A program made the translations under genes and the position numbers. A DNA stretch of 64,000 nt from Natronorubrum texcoconense (GTDB taxonomy: Archaea > Halobacteriota > Halobacteria > Halobacteriales > Natrialbaceae): NCBI RefSeq assembly GCF_900100335.1, contig NZ_FNFE01000001.1, positions 310,001 to 374,000 of the forward strand, given 5' to 3'. The notes below the pieces were generated by a model. The model saw only the letters and a program-made list of their open reading frames with translations. It did no database searches and was not told where the DNA came from. Positions 18,683-26,984 of this stretch are shown piece after piece. Each line of letters begins with the position of its first letter. Position 1 is the first letter of the stretch.

Positions 18683-18821
18683 CGGCCGACTCGAGGCTAT
18701 TGGGTCGGCTTCGCTCGAGTTGCTCGGTCGAAATCGCGGGTTCGTAAGACGATTGGGCTGGAAACAGTTGGAACGCGTCGCCTCGGCGGACGGCGGCTCT
18801 CTCGGCTATTCGGTTACTCCG

Positions 18822-19175
18822 CTACTCCGTGTGGTCGGCGAGTCGCAGGTACGGCGCGACGACGTCGCGGTCGACGGCTAACTCCAGCAGTTCGGCGTCG
18901 TCGTCGTAGCGAACGAGACCCGCATCACGGAGGTGTGGAAGGTGTCTGTGGTGTAGATCTACGACGATGCGTTGATACCGGTCGTACGACGGTTCTCCCT
19001 CCTTGAGTGCGATGTATTCGGCCAGATCGCCGAGTTGAATCGCTGCCGTTTTCTGGGACAGATAGCCGAGCGCGTACTGCCGGCGCTCCTCCGCGAGCGC
19101 GGCGAACAGTTGCGTCGAGGAGACGTCCGAACGGTCGATCTCTGCTTTTCGAGGGTTCTGAGTTCGTGGCTTCAT
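18822..19175 (-). CDS. Winged-helix DNA-binding protein (DUF7344 type)
   Basis: The 117-residue protein has a winged-helix arrangement: ALAEERRQYALGYLSQKT (helix), IQLGDLAEYIALKEGE (turn and second helix), YQRIVVDLHHRHLPHLRDAG (recognition helix) and LVRYDDDAELLELA (wing). This is the haloarchaeal DUF7344-like domain found in many small regulators. A Lys/Arg-rich N-terminus precedes it. It probably represses or activates a nearby gene, targets unknown. An AT-rich inverted repeat at 19263-19292, about 90-120 bp upstream, could be an operator. Confidence 0.72.
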   Translation of the reverse strand: MKPRTQNPRKAEIDRSDVSSTQLFAALAEERRQYALGYLSQKTAAIQLGDLAEYIALKEGEPSYDRYQRIVVDLHHRHLPHLRDAGLVRYDDDAELLELAVDRDVVAPYLRLADHTE

Positions 19176-19262
19176 GGGACCTCCGTACTTTACCTACGTT
19201 CTGTTACCGACCGGTCTCGTCGAACGACTTCAGCAGAGTACGAACTCGTGTGTGGGTGCCAT

Positions 19263-19292
19263 CCACATAACCTTTATTGTACATAAATGTGG
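19263..19292. promoter_or_regulatory. AT-rich inverted repeat, possible operator
   Basis: CCACAT (19263-19268) and ATGTGG (19287-19292) flank an AT-rich core containing TTATTGTACATAA. The site lies between two minus-strand genes and upstream of the winged-helix gene. Its symmetry suits a dimeric regulator; no direct evidence of binding exists. Confidence 0.35.
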
Positions 19293-19324
19293 CTAGAAAT
19301 CAAACATTCTGATTCTGCTATCGG

Positions 19325-19531
19325 TCATTCTTCGAGGAATTTCGGGTGGTACGATGGTTCCTCGTCGGTTTCGTACTGTTCGATAGTCACCGACCACTGC
19401 GGCGCGTCGGAGACGGGCAGCGAGACGTCCCAGACGCCCTCGACCTCGGCGCCGCGACCGAACGCCGTCGCGATGAGGTCCGTAAGCTCGTGTTCGAAGT
19501 CGGTTGCGTCGGAGGGGGGAGTACGATTCAT
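19325..19531 (-). CDS. Conserved-looking small acidic protein, unknown function
   Basis: The 68-residue acidic protein ([20 protein letters not shown], then a beta-hairpin [20 protein letters not shown]) looks like a short alpha/beta domain with normal haloarchaeal codon use. It has no membrane segment, metal motif or signal. I do not recognise a characterised family. It is tandem with the winged-helix gene on the minus strand, 149 bp apart. Confidence 0.55.
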   Translation of the reverse strand: MNRTPPSDATDFEHELTDLIATAFGRGAEVEGVWDVSLPVSDAPQWSVTIEQYETDEEPSYHPKFLEE

Positions 19532-19938
19532 GGTGCGGAGAGACGACTCGTGTTCGCACTCTCAGATGAGCGAGGTTGGGGGCGGAGATAACGCTGTCCC
19601 TCGTCCCTCTCTCGACGCTGACTGACCGGTGGCCGAGCGAGTCGGGGGCGCTCCTCAGACGGCCGTACGTGACCGTCTCAGTTTCCGACCGGATCCGTAG
19701 AGTACCGGGTCCGGTCGTCGTCCCCTCGAGCGCTTCTGATCGCTCCTCGGCGACGCCGCTATCCAACCCTAACGGTGTCCCCGGTGCCCGATCCGGAGTC
19801 GCGGATCGCATCGCCACCGGGGACCGGACTCCGGATCAGGAACGACGGCTACCGTTCCGAATGCGTACGATAGACGCGTGCTATCCACCGTCCAGCAATC
19901 CTTATTATTAACGGTGACCTATACTGTGTCGATCATTC
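19532..19938. other. Gene-free stretch before hsp20
   Basis: About 400 bases without a supported gene. Reading frames exist on both strands but are Arg/Ser/Pro-rich with no motif. The right end contains the hsp20 promoter. Confidence 0.4.
19902..19910 (+). promoter_or_regulatory. TATA box of hsp20
   Basis: TTATTATTA is centred about 33 bp before the ATG at 19939, predicting a leader of about six bases. It is a stronger TATA element than those of most neighbours, fitting a heat-inducible gene. Confidence 0.5.
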
Positions 19939-20448
19939 ATGAGATCCTTCGACGATATGAACCGCCTGTTTCGCGAGATGGACCGCAGCTTCGACCAGCT
20001 CCGTTCGGCCTGGATGAACGAGTTCCAGAGCTACGGATTCGGTTCCGGATTCGATATGTCCGAGCGCCCTGAGCTCGAGTCCGCCGACCGACCCGTAGTC
20101 GGCGGCGAGTGGGGCGTCGAATCGACCTTCGAGACCGACGCCGCGGTGACGCTCGAGGAAACGGACGACGGCTACGTCTACGTGATGGACCTCCCGGGCT
20201 TCGAGAAGGACGACATCGACCTGACCTTCGACGACGGTGTGCTGTCGATTCAGGCCCACACCGACGTCGAAGCGGGCTCCGACGCCTATCGATCCGTTCG
20301 CTCTCGCCGTGTCGGCCGGCGGGTTCCCATTCCCAAGACGATCGTCGCCGACGAGATCACCGCGAGCTACCACAACGGTGTCCTCGAGGTGGCTCTCCCC
20401 GTCGAAGGCGACCACGAAGACGACGGACACCACATCGAGATCGAGTGA
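19939..20448 (+). CDS. hsp20: Small heat-shock protein, Hsp20/alpha-crystallin
   Basis: The 169-residue chaperone holds unfolded proteins without ATP. The N-terminal 55 residues are aromatic and Met-rich (FREMDRSFDQLRSAWMNEF), the alpha-crystallin domain covers about 65-155 (YVYVMDLPGFEKDDIDLTF, then VGRRVPIPKTI and the conserved HNGVLEVALP). The C-terminus is acidic and His-rich (EDDGHHIEIE) and lacks a clear I-X-I anchor except IEIE. It has its own strong TATA box. No dnaK cluster is nearby. Confidence 0.9.
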   Translation: MRSFDDMNRLFREMDRSFDQLRSAWMNEFQSYGFGSGFDMSERPELESADRPVVGGEWGVESTFETDAAVTLEETDDGYVYVMDLPGFEKDDIDLTFDDGVLSIQAHTDVEAGSDAYRSVRSRRVGRRVPIPKTIVADEITASYHNGVLEVALPVEGDHEDDGHHIEIE

Positions 20449-20753
20449 TTCGCGAGGGGATCCCGATACTCACTCGACCGAAACGTCTCGTTCCGGGCCT
20501 CTGTCATGCTTTGTGGCCCGTATTCCGTTTTTGAGTGCGAGTAGTCAGCTACCGACGACCACGATTTGCGTTCGATACTCCACGAATGTTTCAACGAACA
20601 GACCTACATTACCGAGAACCATCTTCGCCTTTGATACGGTCTCGTCCCTTCAGCGTCACGGTTTCGAGAATGACTCGAGATACGTATCAGAACCCGTACA
20701 ACCAATCACCGGCTGGCCGCGTACTTTTCCCCTTCGACGTGGTAGCAGTACAC
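20449..20753. other. Intergenic region before the GNAT gene
   Basis: About 300 bases with no supported gene. GTACTTTTCC at 20721-20730 is centred 27-28 bp before the GTG at 20754 and is the probable TATA box of the acetyltransferase gene. Confidence 0.4.
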
Positions 20754-21344
20754 GTGACTCGAGTCGTTCGGCAGGCGACCGTCGACGACGTCTGGGCCGT
20801 CCACGAGACGGCCCGCGAGAGCTGGCACGCCGCCTACGACGAGATTATCGGCTCGGAGACGGTCGACGACGTCGTCGACGACTGGTACGCCATCGGCGAC
20901 CTCGAGTCGTCGATTACCGACGCGACCGACCGCGACGACGCCGCCTTCATCGTCGTCGAACCGACGCCAGCCGACTGCGAGTCGGAGACCGACTCCGACT
21001 TCGAGCGCGATTGCTTAGGCTTTGCCCACGTCGTCCCGTGGCCGGAGGACGCCGACGTCGGCTATCTGGCCCGGCTCTACGTCCGTCCCGAGCGCTGGGG
21101 CTCCGGTGCGGGAACCCGACTCCTCGAGCGACTCGAGGCCGACCTCGAGTCGTCGTTCGACCGAATTCGCCTCTCCGTGCTCGTGGACAACGATATCGGC
21201 GTCTCCTTCTACGAGTCGTCGGGGTTCGAACGCATCGGGACGCGCGAGACCGACCTGGCGGCGGGGTTAGAGGAGTACGTCTACGAGAAACGGTTGGGGG
21301 AGACTCGAGACGACGACTCGAGGACCGACAGTGTCCGTACCTAA
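20754..21344 (+). CDS. GNAT-family N-acetyltransferase
   Basis: The 196-residue protein is a GCN5-related acetyltransferase. The fold is visible from VVRQATVDDVWAVHETARESW through LGFAHVVPW and the acetyl-CoA motif A region (YLARLYVRPERWGSGAGTRL, with the R/Q-X-X-G-X-G/A pattern as RWGSGAG), ending in FYESSGFERIG. Substrate unknown. I choose GTG 20754 because a TATA-like box sits 27 bp upstream; longer in-frame starts from 20535 lie upstream of that box. The mid-region insert TPADCESETDSDFERD is acidic and probably a loop. Confidence 0.8.
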   Translation: MTRVVRQATVDDVWAVHETARESWHAAYDEIIGSETVDDVVDDWYAIGDLESSITDATDRDDAAFIVVEPTPADCESETDSDFERDCLGFAHVVPWPEDADVGYLARLYVRPERWGSGAGTRLLERLEADLESSFDRIRLSVLVDNDIGVSFYESSGFERIGTRETDLAAGLEEYVYEKRLGETRDDDSRTDSVRT

Positions 21345-21411
21345 GCTACCCGTCCTCGCCGAACGGTGTCGGATTCCGAACCATTAGGAGGGGGCGAGTG
21401 GAGTACAGAGT

Positions 21412-22197
21412 ATGTCGAGCGGCCACTCCGTCGACGTCGATGGCGTCCGAATCGCGTACGACGACCGCATTCCCGAGGGTGAGTCGGCTATCGAGTCACC
21501 GCCGATCGTTCTCGTCCACGGCTTCGCCTCGAGTCGTACCAATAACTGGCTCGACAGCGGCTGGTACGAGACGCTGCTCGAGGCCGACCGCCGCGTCATC
21601 GCGCTAGATTGTCGGGGTCACGGTGAGAGTGGGACGCCCCACGATCCCGCAGCCTACGAAACGGATACCATGGCGAAGGACGTCGTCGCCCTGCTCGACC
21701 ACCTCGAGATCGAGACGGCCGACCTGCTCGGCTACTCGATGGGCGGGAGGCTATCGCTCGAGTTACTCCACACCTATCCCGACCGGTTCAACGCGGGCGT
21801 GCTCGCCGGCATCGGCTCGGCGACGCTGTCCGCGAGCGATATCGGGGACGCGATCGCAGACGGGCTCACGGCGGACGATCCGTCCAATATCTCGAACCCG
21901 GTCGGGAGGCGATTTCGGACCTTCGCGGAGACGACGGACAACGACCTCGACGCGCTCGCGGCGTGTGCCCGGGCACGGACGCCGCCCGCCGACTGGGAAC
22001 AGGTCGGCGAGATCGACCAGCCGGTGGCGGTGGTCGCGGGCGAGGACGACGACCTCGTCGGCGACCCCGAGGAACTCGCCGACGGCTTTCCCAACGCCGA
22101 AGCCGTCGTCGTTCCCGGTGCAGATCATCTAACGACGGTTCCGGACGATCGATTCAGCGAGGGAGTGGTGGACTTTCTCGAGCGCGAAGGGCTGTAG
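21412..22197 (+). CDS. Alpha/beta-fold hydrolase
   Basis: The 261-residue protein has the oxyanion-hole motif VLVHGFASS, DCRGHGESG, the nucleophile elbow GYSMGG, the acid residue in VVAGEDDDLV and the catalytic His in GADHLT, so the Ser-Asp-His triad is complete. There is no signal peptide; it should be cytoplasmic. The family covers esterases, epoxide hydrolases and haloperoxidase-like enzymes; the substrate is unknown. It follows the acetyltransferase by 67 bp on the same strand. Confidence 0.85.
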   Translation: MSSGHSVDVDGVRIAYDDRIPEGESAIESPPIVLVHGFASSRTNNWLDSGWYETLLEADRRVIALDCRGHGESGTPHDPAAYETDTMAKDVVALLDHLEIETADLLGYSMGGRLSLELLHTYPDRFNAGVLAGIGSATLSASDIGDAIADGLTADDPSNISNPVGRRFRTFAETTDNDLDALAACARARTPPADWEQVGEIDQPVAVVAGEDDDLVGDPEELADGFPNAEAVVVPGADHLTTVPDDRFSEGVVDFLEREGL

Positions 22198-22327
22198 AAT
22201 ACGGACTCTGAACGGGATTCTGGTCTCCAACCAGTAGTTGCTAATGCGGTTCTCACCCAGAGCAGCCATTGATTGATGTGACATGTACAGAGAATTCAGT
22301 AGCCAGTGTTAGAACTCATTGGGAGGG

Positions 22328-22546
22328 CTATGTATCCATTGCTGACAGTAACTCGATCCCGAAACCAAAAATTCCAATAATGAATCCGATCAGCATGATC
22401 ATCGTTGCCGTCCCCGTTCCGGACGGACTAATATACACAGAGAAACCCCCAAACAGTACAGTGAGGATGCCAAACCGTTGTAATGCTGCTCCAGCTATTG
22501 TCGATGTAGTAAAACTGACTAAGTAAGTACATTCTGATTGACTCAT
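22328..22546 (-). CDS. Small two-TM membrane protein in AT-shifted DNA
   Basis: The 72-residue frame encodes two hydrophobic helices (FGILTVLFGGFSVYI and MIMLIGFIIGIFGFGIELL) joined by a short PSGTGTAT loop. Its DNA is clearly more AT-rich than the hydrolase and ribonuclease genes on either side. The hairpin layout resembles the 63-residue protein at 60881. No clear TATA box is seen, so confidence is modest. If real, it is an orphan accessory gene. Confidence 0.42.
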   Translation of the reverse strand: MSQSECTYLVSFTTSTIAGAALQRFGILTVLFGGFSVYISPSGTGTATMIMLIGFIIGIFGFGIELLSAMDT

Positions 22547-22725
22547 GCATGATTTTGGGGTTCAGAATCCTCTAGTCGATCCTGCTGTTCAACAAGCACA
22601 CGCAGTTCGCACGCTTCGAGTGCTCACTCGTCCACTGAAAGACGCGTCGCGACGCCAAGCCGTCGCTCGCTGCTTCCGTCTTCGAGAACTGGTTCCGTCC
22701 GTCGAAATGCTTCTGTTGTCGGCCG

Positions 22726-24024
22726 TTAGAGCGTTTTCTCCGCTTCGTCGTCGTCGACGACTTCGATCCCGCGGTTGTTGACCGCCGTCGGATCGAGGCC
22801 GACCTCCTGGAGGAAGGTCTTGTACTCGCGTTCGGCCTGCTCGGCGTCTTTCTGCTTGTCGCTGGCGCGGTCGCAGAGTTCGATCAGGTTCTCCGGCACG
22901 TCGTTCTGATAGACGATCCAGTGGTTGATCAGGTCCGAGAGGCGGCGGATCGGACTGGTGAAGTGGCCGTAGATCTCGAAGTTCAGGGCGTGGTGGCCGC
23001 CGAAGGGGTCGTTCATGTACTTCGCACGGGGCATGACCTTCATCACGGCCCACTGGATCTTGTCGAGTTGGCGACCCGGGGCGTCCTCGAGCGTCGCGTT
23101 GACGGCCTTTCGCGGGTCGTCCCAGGTGCTGCCGGGGATCGAGACGCCGTCTAAGTCCTGGATCTCCTGAAGCGCTTTCGACCACTCGTCCGGGCTCGGC
23201 TGCGGGTGAACGCGGTACATCGCCTCGACGCCGCGATTCCACATCAGTTCGTGCGTGACGGCCTTGTTGGCCTTCAGCATGCACTCCTCGATGATGGTGT
23301 GGGCGCGGTCGCGGGCGGGGTTCAAGACGAGCGAGCCGTCCTCCTTTCGGATCTCGTGCATCCGGTCGGCGACCTCGTGGACCAGTTTGTTCTCCTCGTG
23401 GAGGGGAGCGTCGGGGTCCTCGAGTCGGTTCTCGGCCTGCGAGTAGGTCAGCCGTTCGTCGGACTCGATAACGGACTTGTAGATCTCGATATTGTCGTAG
23501 GAGAGGGTCTCCTTGTCGAGGTGCATCTCGACGGTGTGGGCGAGTCGGTCCTCGTTGGGAACCAGCGAACAGACGGTCTCCGCGAGGACGGGCGGCAGCA
23601 TGTGGATGGTGTAGCCCGGCAGGTAGACCGTGTTCCCGCGCTCGACGGCCTCGTCCCACATCGCCGTTTCGGGGTTGACGTAGTGGGTCACGTCGGCGAT
23701 GTGGACCCAGAGAACGTACTCGTCGTCTCGCTCCTCGATCGAGATGGCGTCGTCGAAGTCCTGGGCGTCGATGGGGTCCGTCGTCCACGTCGTCAGCTCC
23801 CGCAGATCTTTACGTTCGTCGACCTCGTCCTCGATTTCGGCCGTGACGCCGTCGGTCCGTGCCTCGGCTTCCTCGAGAACCGCCGAGGGAAACTCGTCGC
23901 GGATCTCGAGTTTCTCGAAAAGCTCCTCGCGTTTGTTCTCCAGATGGCGTGCCAGGTCGTCGCTGATCTCGATGGGGCCCTGCCCTTCGGCCGTACCGGC
24001 TTCGGCCTGTGCGTCGTCACTCAT
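22726..24024 (-). CDS. rnr: RNB-domain exoribonuclease (RNase R-like)
   Basis: The 432-residue protein is essentially a bare RNB catalytic domain. The Mg-binding Asp cluster is in TTDPIDAQDFDDAIS, followed by WVHIADVTHYV, GNTVYLPGYTIHMLP, and the C-terminal GHFTSPIRRLSDLINH motif. Bacterial RNase R carries cold-shock and S1 domains at its ends; these are absent here, as is usual for haloarchaea. It degrades RNA 3' to 5'. The first 60 residues are acidic. Start at 24024 (MSDDAQAEAG) is preferred over an 18-residue longer GTG/ATG form at 24078. Confidence 0.9.
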   Translation of the reverse strand: MSDDAQAEAGTAEGQGPIEISDDLARHLENKREELFEKLEIRDEFPSAVLEEAEARTDGVTAEIEDEVDERKDLRELTTWTTDPIDAQDFDDAISIEERDDEYVLWVHIADVTHYVNPETAMWDEAVERGNTVYLPGYTIHMLPPVLAETVCSLVPNEDRLAHTVEMHLDKETLSYDNIEIYKSVIESDERLTYSQAENRLEDPDAPLHEENKLVHEVADRMHEIRKEDGSLVLNPARDRAHTIIEECMLKANKAVTHELMWNRGVEAMYRVHPQPSPDEWSKALQEIQDLDGVSIPGSTWDDPRKAVNATLEDAPGRQLDKIQWAVMKVMPRAKYMNDPFGGHHALNFEIYGHFTSPIRRLSDLINHWIVYQNDVPENLIELCDRASDKQKDAEQAEREYKTFLQEVGLDPTAVNNRGIEVVDDDEAEKTL

Positions 24025-24242
24025 ACGGTGGGGTACGGACGAAAGGGTGAAAGTCGTGTCGGGATGGGAACGGTCCAACGTGACCGACTCGACCGGCGAT
24101 CGTGGCCGAGAAACGCCCGAAGAGGCGATCGTCCGGTCGCCCTGACGAACGATTGTCGACCTGCCGAACGACTCCGACCGGCCGCGAGTCAGCCAGAACG
24201 GGTATGGGGATCCGGGCGAAAGACGGGGACAAATCCGACGAC

Positions 24243-26426
24243 ATGTCCTGGCAGTATCCTCCCCATCTCCTCCCGTATATCGGCGTGCTGTTTCTGGCGA
24301 TGGCCATCTCCGGTGCGTTGGCCGTCTACACCGTGGTGGCGCGGTCGGACGCGATGGACGAACCGAGCGTCCGGGCGTTCGTCGGTCTGAACGCCGGCTG
24401 TGCGCTCTGGTCCGGAGCCTACGCGCTGCAGTTGCTGAGCGTCGAGCTATCGACGAAACGGTTCTGGTTGAGCATCGCCTTCGTCAGCTCTATTCTGGTG
24501 GTGGTCTCGCTGTTCGCCTTCGCCGTCGCGTACGCGGATCACGAACGGTGGCTCACCCGGCGGACCCTTCTCGCGATAACGTTCGTCCCCGCAGTGGGGT
24601 TCGTCCTGCACGCGACTCAGTACCGAAACCTGTACGAACAGCCCATCGAAACCACCGTCGTCGACGGGTTCGTCGTTTTGGACCGAACGCTGGAACCGGC
24701 AGCGATCGTCACCCTGCTGTCCATGTACGGACTCGTCATCGTCGCCGCGGGGTTCTTGCTCAAGACGGTGTACGAATCACAACGCGTCTACCGCCTGCAG
24801 TCCGTCGCCGTCCTGATCGCGATTCTCGTTCCGTTCGGTCCCAATATCGCGTGGGCGCTCGGTCTGGGTCCGGCAGGGAACCTCGATCTGACGCCCGTCG
24901 CGTTCACCGTCTCCGGAGTCGTGTTGGCCGTCGCGATCTATCGCCATCACCTGCTGGATATCGCTCCCGTCGCCCGCACCGCCGTCGTCGAAGACATGCG
25001 CGACGGCTTTCTCGTGATCGACGAGACCGGCCGTATTCGAGACGCCAACGCGGCCGCTCGACGGAGCGTTGCCGGCGACGCACCACCCTCCATCGTCGGC
25101 CGGGACGTGACTGTGCTCTTCCCCGATATCGCACCGGTCGTCCGCGAGGGGGCGCCGACGGACCAGATCGAAATCGTCGTCGACGGCGACGACGGCCGCC
25201 GGTTCTTCGACGTCCAGGTCCAGCGACTCTCGAGCGCGGACGAGATTCGGCTGCTCCTCCTTCGCGACGTTACCGAGCAACACGCCGTCGAACAGCGATA
25301 TCAGTCCTTCATCGAGAACGCCTCCGACCTCATCACGATGGTCGACGACCGCGGGATTATCCGCTACCAGAGTCCCTCCTGTACGACCGTGTTGGGATTC
25401 GCCCCCTCTGAACTGGTCGGCCGGTCAGCGTTCGAGTTGGTGCATCCGGACGACCGAACGCAACTCGTCGAGCAGTTTCGGAACGGACTCGATGCGAGTA
25501 TCGCCGTCGACCGGGCGGAGTATCGGCTCCGAACCGCCGACGGCGACTGGCGAGACGTCGAGACGATCGGGAGCAACCTGCTCGAGGATCCGTTCGTCGA
25601 GGGGGTCGTGTTGAACACGCGGGATATCACCGACCGAAAGCAACGCGAACGCGAGATCAGTCGCTCGAACGAACAACTCGAGCGGTTCGCGGACGTCGTC
25701 AGCCACGACCTGCGTAATCCGCTGAACGTCGCTCAGGGCTACCTCGAAGCGGCCAACGACGACGTCGACTGTGCGTATCACGACGATATCGAACTCGCCC
25801 ACGACCGAATGGCGGCGATCATCGAGGACGTGTTACGCCTGGCTCGAGAGGGGCACCCGATCGACGACACCGAACCGGTTGGCCTCGCTCGCGTCGTCAG
25901 CCGCGCGTGGGCGAACGTCGACACCGGCGAGGCAACCCGTTCGGTCGCGAGCGAGCGGCCGATCGTCGCCGACGAAGACCGACTGGTTCGGCTGCTCGAG
26001 AACCTGTTTCGGAACGCAGTGGAACACGGTTCGACAAGGCCTCGGTCGCAAACTCCCGAGGACGCCGGAAGACGCAGAGCGTCTTCCGAGCCCTCGGTCG
26101 CTGACGCTCCCGAGGACGCCGTGGAGCACGGTTCCGAGACCGTCCACGTCCGGATCGGAACCACTCCCGACGGGTTCTTCGTCGAAGATAACGGACCGGG
26201 CATTCCGGCCGACGACCGCGAGCGCGTCCTCGAGTACGGCGAGACGTCGTCGCCGTCCGGAACCGGATTCGGGCTCGCGATCGTCGACGAGATCGTCGAC
26301 GGCCACGGCTGGACGCTACGGATTACCGAGAGCGGTGACGGGGGCGCTCGGTTCGAGTTCGACACTGTGGACACGTCTCGAACATCTACAGGAACTCGGG
26401 ATCCGTCCGCCGTCGATGACGCGTGA
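24243..26426 (+). CDS. Membrane histidine kinase, 7TM-PAS-PAS-HisKA-HATPase
   Basis: The 727-residue sensor has an N-terminal seven-helix module (about 1-225, MSWQYPPHLLPYIGVLFLAM onward), PAS domains at about 251-350 and 351-470, a HisKA domain with the phosphorylated His488 in VVSHDLRNPLN, and a HATPase_c domain at about 560-720 (N-box NLFRNAVEHG, G1 DNGPGIP, G2 GTGFGLAIV). A 34-residue in-frame insertion sits directly after the N-box (see the repeat at 26019-26134). No response regulator is adjacent. The start at 24243 begins just before the first membrane helix; an upstream ATG at 24204 is possible. Confidence 0.86.
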   Translation: MSWQYPPHLLPYIGVLFLAMAISGALAVYTVVARSDAMDEPSVRAFVGLNAGCALWSGAYALQLLSVELSTKRFWLSIAFVSSILVVVSLFAFAVAYADHERWLTRRTLLAITFVPAVGFVLHATQYRNLYEQPIETTVVDGFVVLDRTLEPAAIVTLLSMYGLVIVAAGFLLKTVYESQRVYRLQSVAVLIAILVPFGPNIAWALGLGPAGNLDLTPVAFTVSGVVLAVAIYRHHLLDIAPVARTAVVEDMRDGFLVIDETGRIRDANAAARRSVAGDAPPSIVGRDVTVLFPDIAPVVREGAPTDQIEIVVDGDDGRRFFDVQVQRLSSADEIRLLLLRDVTEQHAVEQRYQSFIENASDLITMVDDRGIIRYQSPSCTTVLGFAPSELVGRSAFELVHPDDRTQLVEQFRNGLDASIAVDRAEYRLRTADGDWRDVETIGSNLLEDPFVEGVVLNTRDITDRKQREREISRSNEQLERFADVVSHDLRNPLNVAQGYLEAANDDVDCAYHDDIELAHDRMAAIIEDVLRLAREGHPIDDTEPVGLARVVSRAWANVDTGEATRSVASERPIVADEDRLVRLLENLFRNAVEHGSTRPRSQTPEDAGRRRASSEPSVADAPEDAVEHGSETVHVRIGTTPDGFFVEDNGPGIPADDRERVLEYGETSSPSGTGFGLAIVDEIVDGHGWTLRITESGDGGARFEFDTVDTSRTSTGTRDPSAVDDA
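26019..26134 (+). repeat. In-frame palindromic insertion inside the kinase HATPase domain
   Basis: GTGGAACACGGTTC (26019-26032) recurs as GTGGAGCACGGTTC (26121-26134), 102 bp apart. Between them lie two near-identical 27- and 29-bp direct repeats (26040-26066 and 26092-26120) flanking a perfect 9-bp-stem hairpin, GGAAGACGC (26067-26075) and GCGTCTTCC (26079-26087), with loop AGA. The reading frame is kept and the repeat encodes VEHGS...PEDA twice. The same stem with loop TTT occurs outside genes at 30123-30143. Confidence 0.75.
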
Positions 26427-26513
26427 GGTGCGCCCCCTCGAGAGCCGTCGATCCCCTCGACTGCGGGCGGGATAGCGGAGTCGCTTCGCTGGAAGTGTCC
26501 GTCTCGGCGCGAT

Positions 26514-26807
26514 TCAATACTCCTCCTCGAGCGTTCCGTATCGCTCCTCGACGGTCTCGAGGTAGCTCGAGAGAAAGCGCTCCCGTGTCGTTTCGCCCGC
26601 TTCGAGTTCGATCAACAACGCCTCGAGTTCGTCCCGCGGATAGTGACAGAGGTCGTCGTGACAGGATTTACAGAGGTGTTCGAACGTCTTGTCGTCGCGG
26701 TCCCAGCGATCGCCGTGTTTGTCGTATTCGCGTGCCTTCGACCGGGAGACCTGTTCGCCACAGGCGAGACACGTCACCGCCTCCGTGTGGGTCCGGGAGG
26801 GCCACAT
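26514..26807 (-). CDS. Small zinc-ribbon protein
   Basis: The 97-residue protein has two cysteine pairs, CLACG near residue 13 and CKSCHDDLCH near residue 46, spaced for one zinc site, followed by an acidic helical C-terminus (ELEALLIELEAGETTRERF). The sequence type is recognisable as a haloarchaea-restricted zinc protein; its function is unknown. It is convergent with the histidine kinase gene. The initiator Met gives MWPSRTHTEAVTCLACG, with no better downstream start before the first Cys. Confidence 0.7.
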   Translation of the reverse strand: MWPSRTHTEAVTCLACGEQVSRSKAREYDKHGDRWDRDDKTFEHLCKSCHDDLCHYPRDELEALLIELEAGETTRERFLSSYLETVEERYGTLEEEY

Positions 26808-26984
26808 ATCTCTCCCAATATCGTGCTATTACTTAGCAATTCTCACACGGTCTCCACGAGCGGACTGTCCGGGTAATCGATTAATCCTCGAAGCGGACGT
26901 TCTCCAGCGATCGGTTCTCGATCGGTGTAGTGAGTCGCTCTCGTCGCACGTTTCGGTCGGTTACGGTAGGTTGGGTACGGTGAA

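Noticed and set aside
19576-19911. Protein frame before hsp20
   Set aside because: Ser/Arg/Pro-rich without conserved pattern and overlaps the hsp20 promoter.
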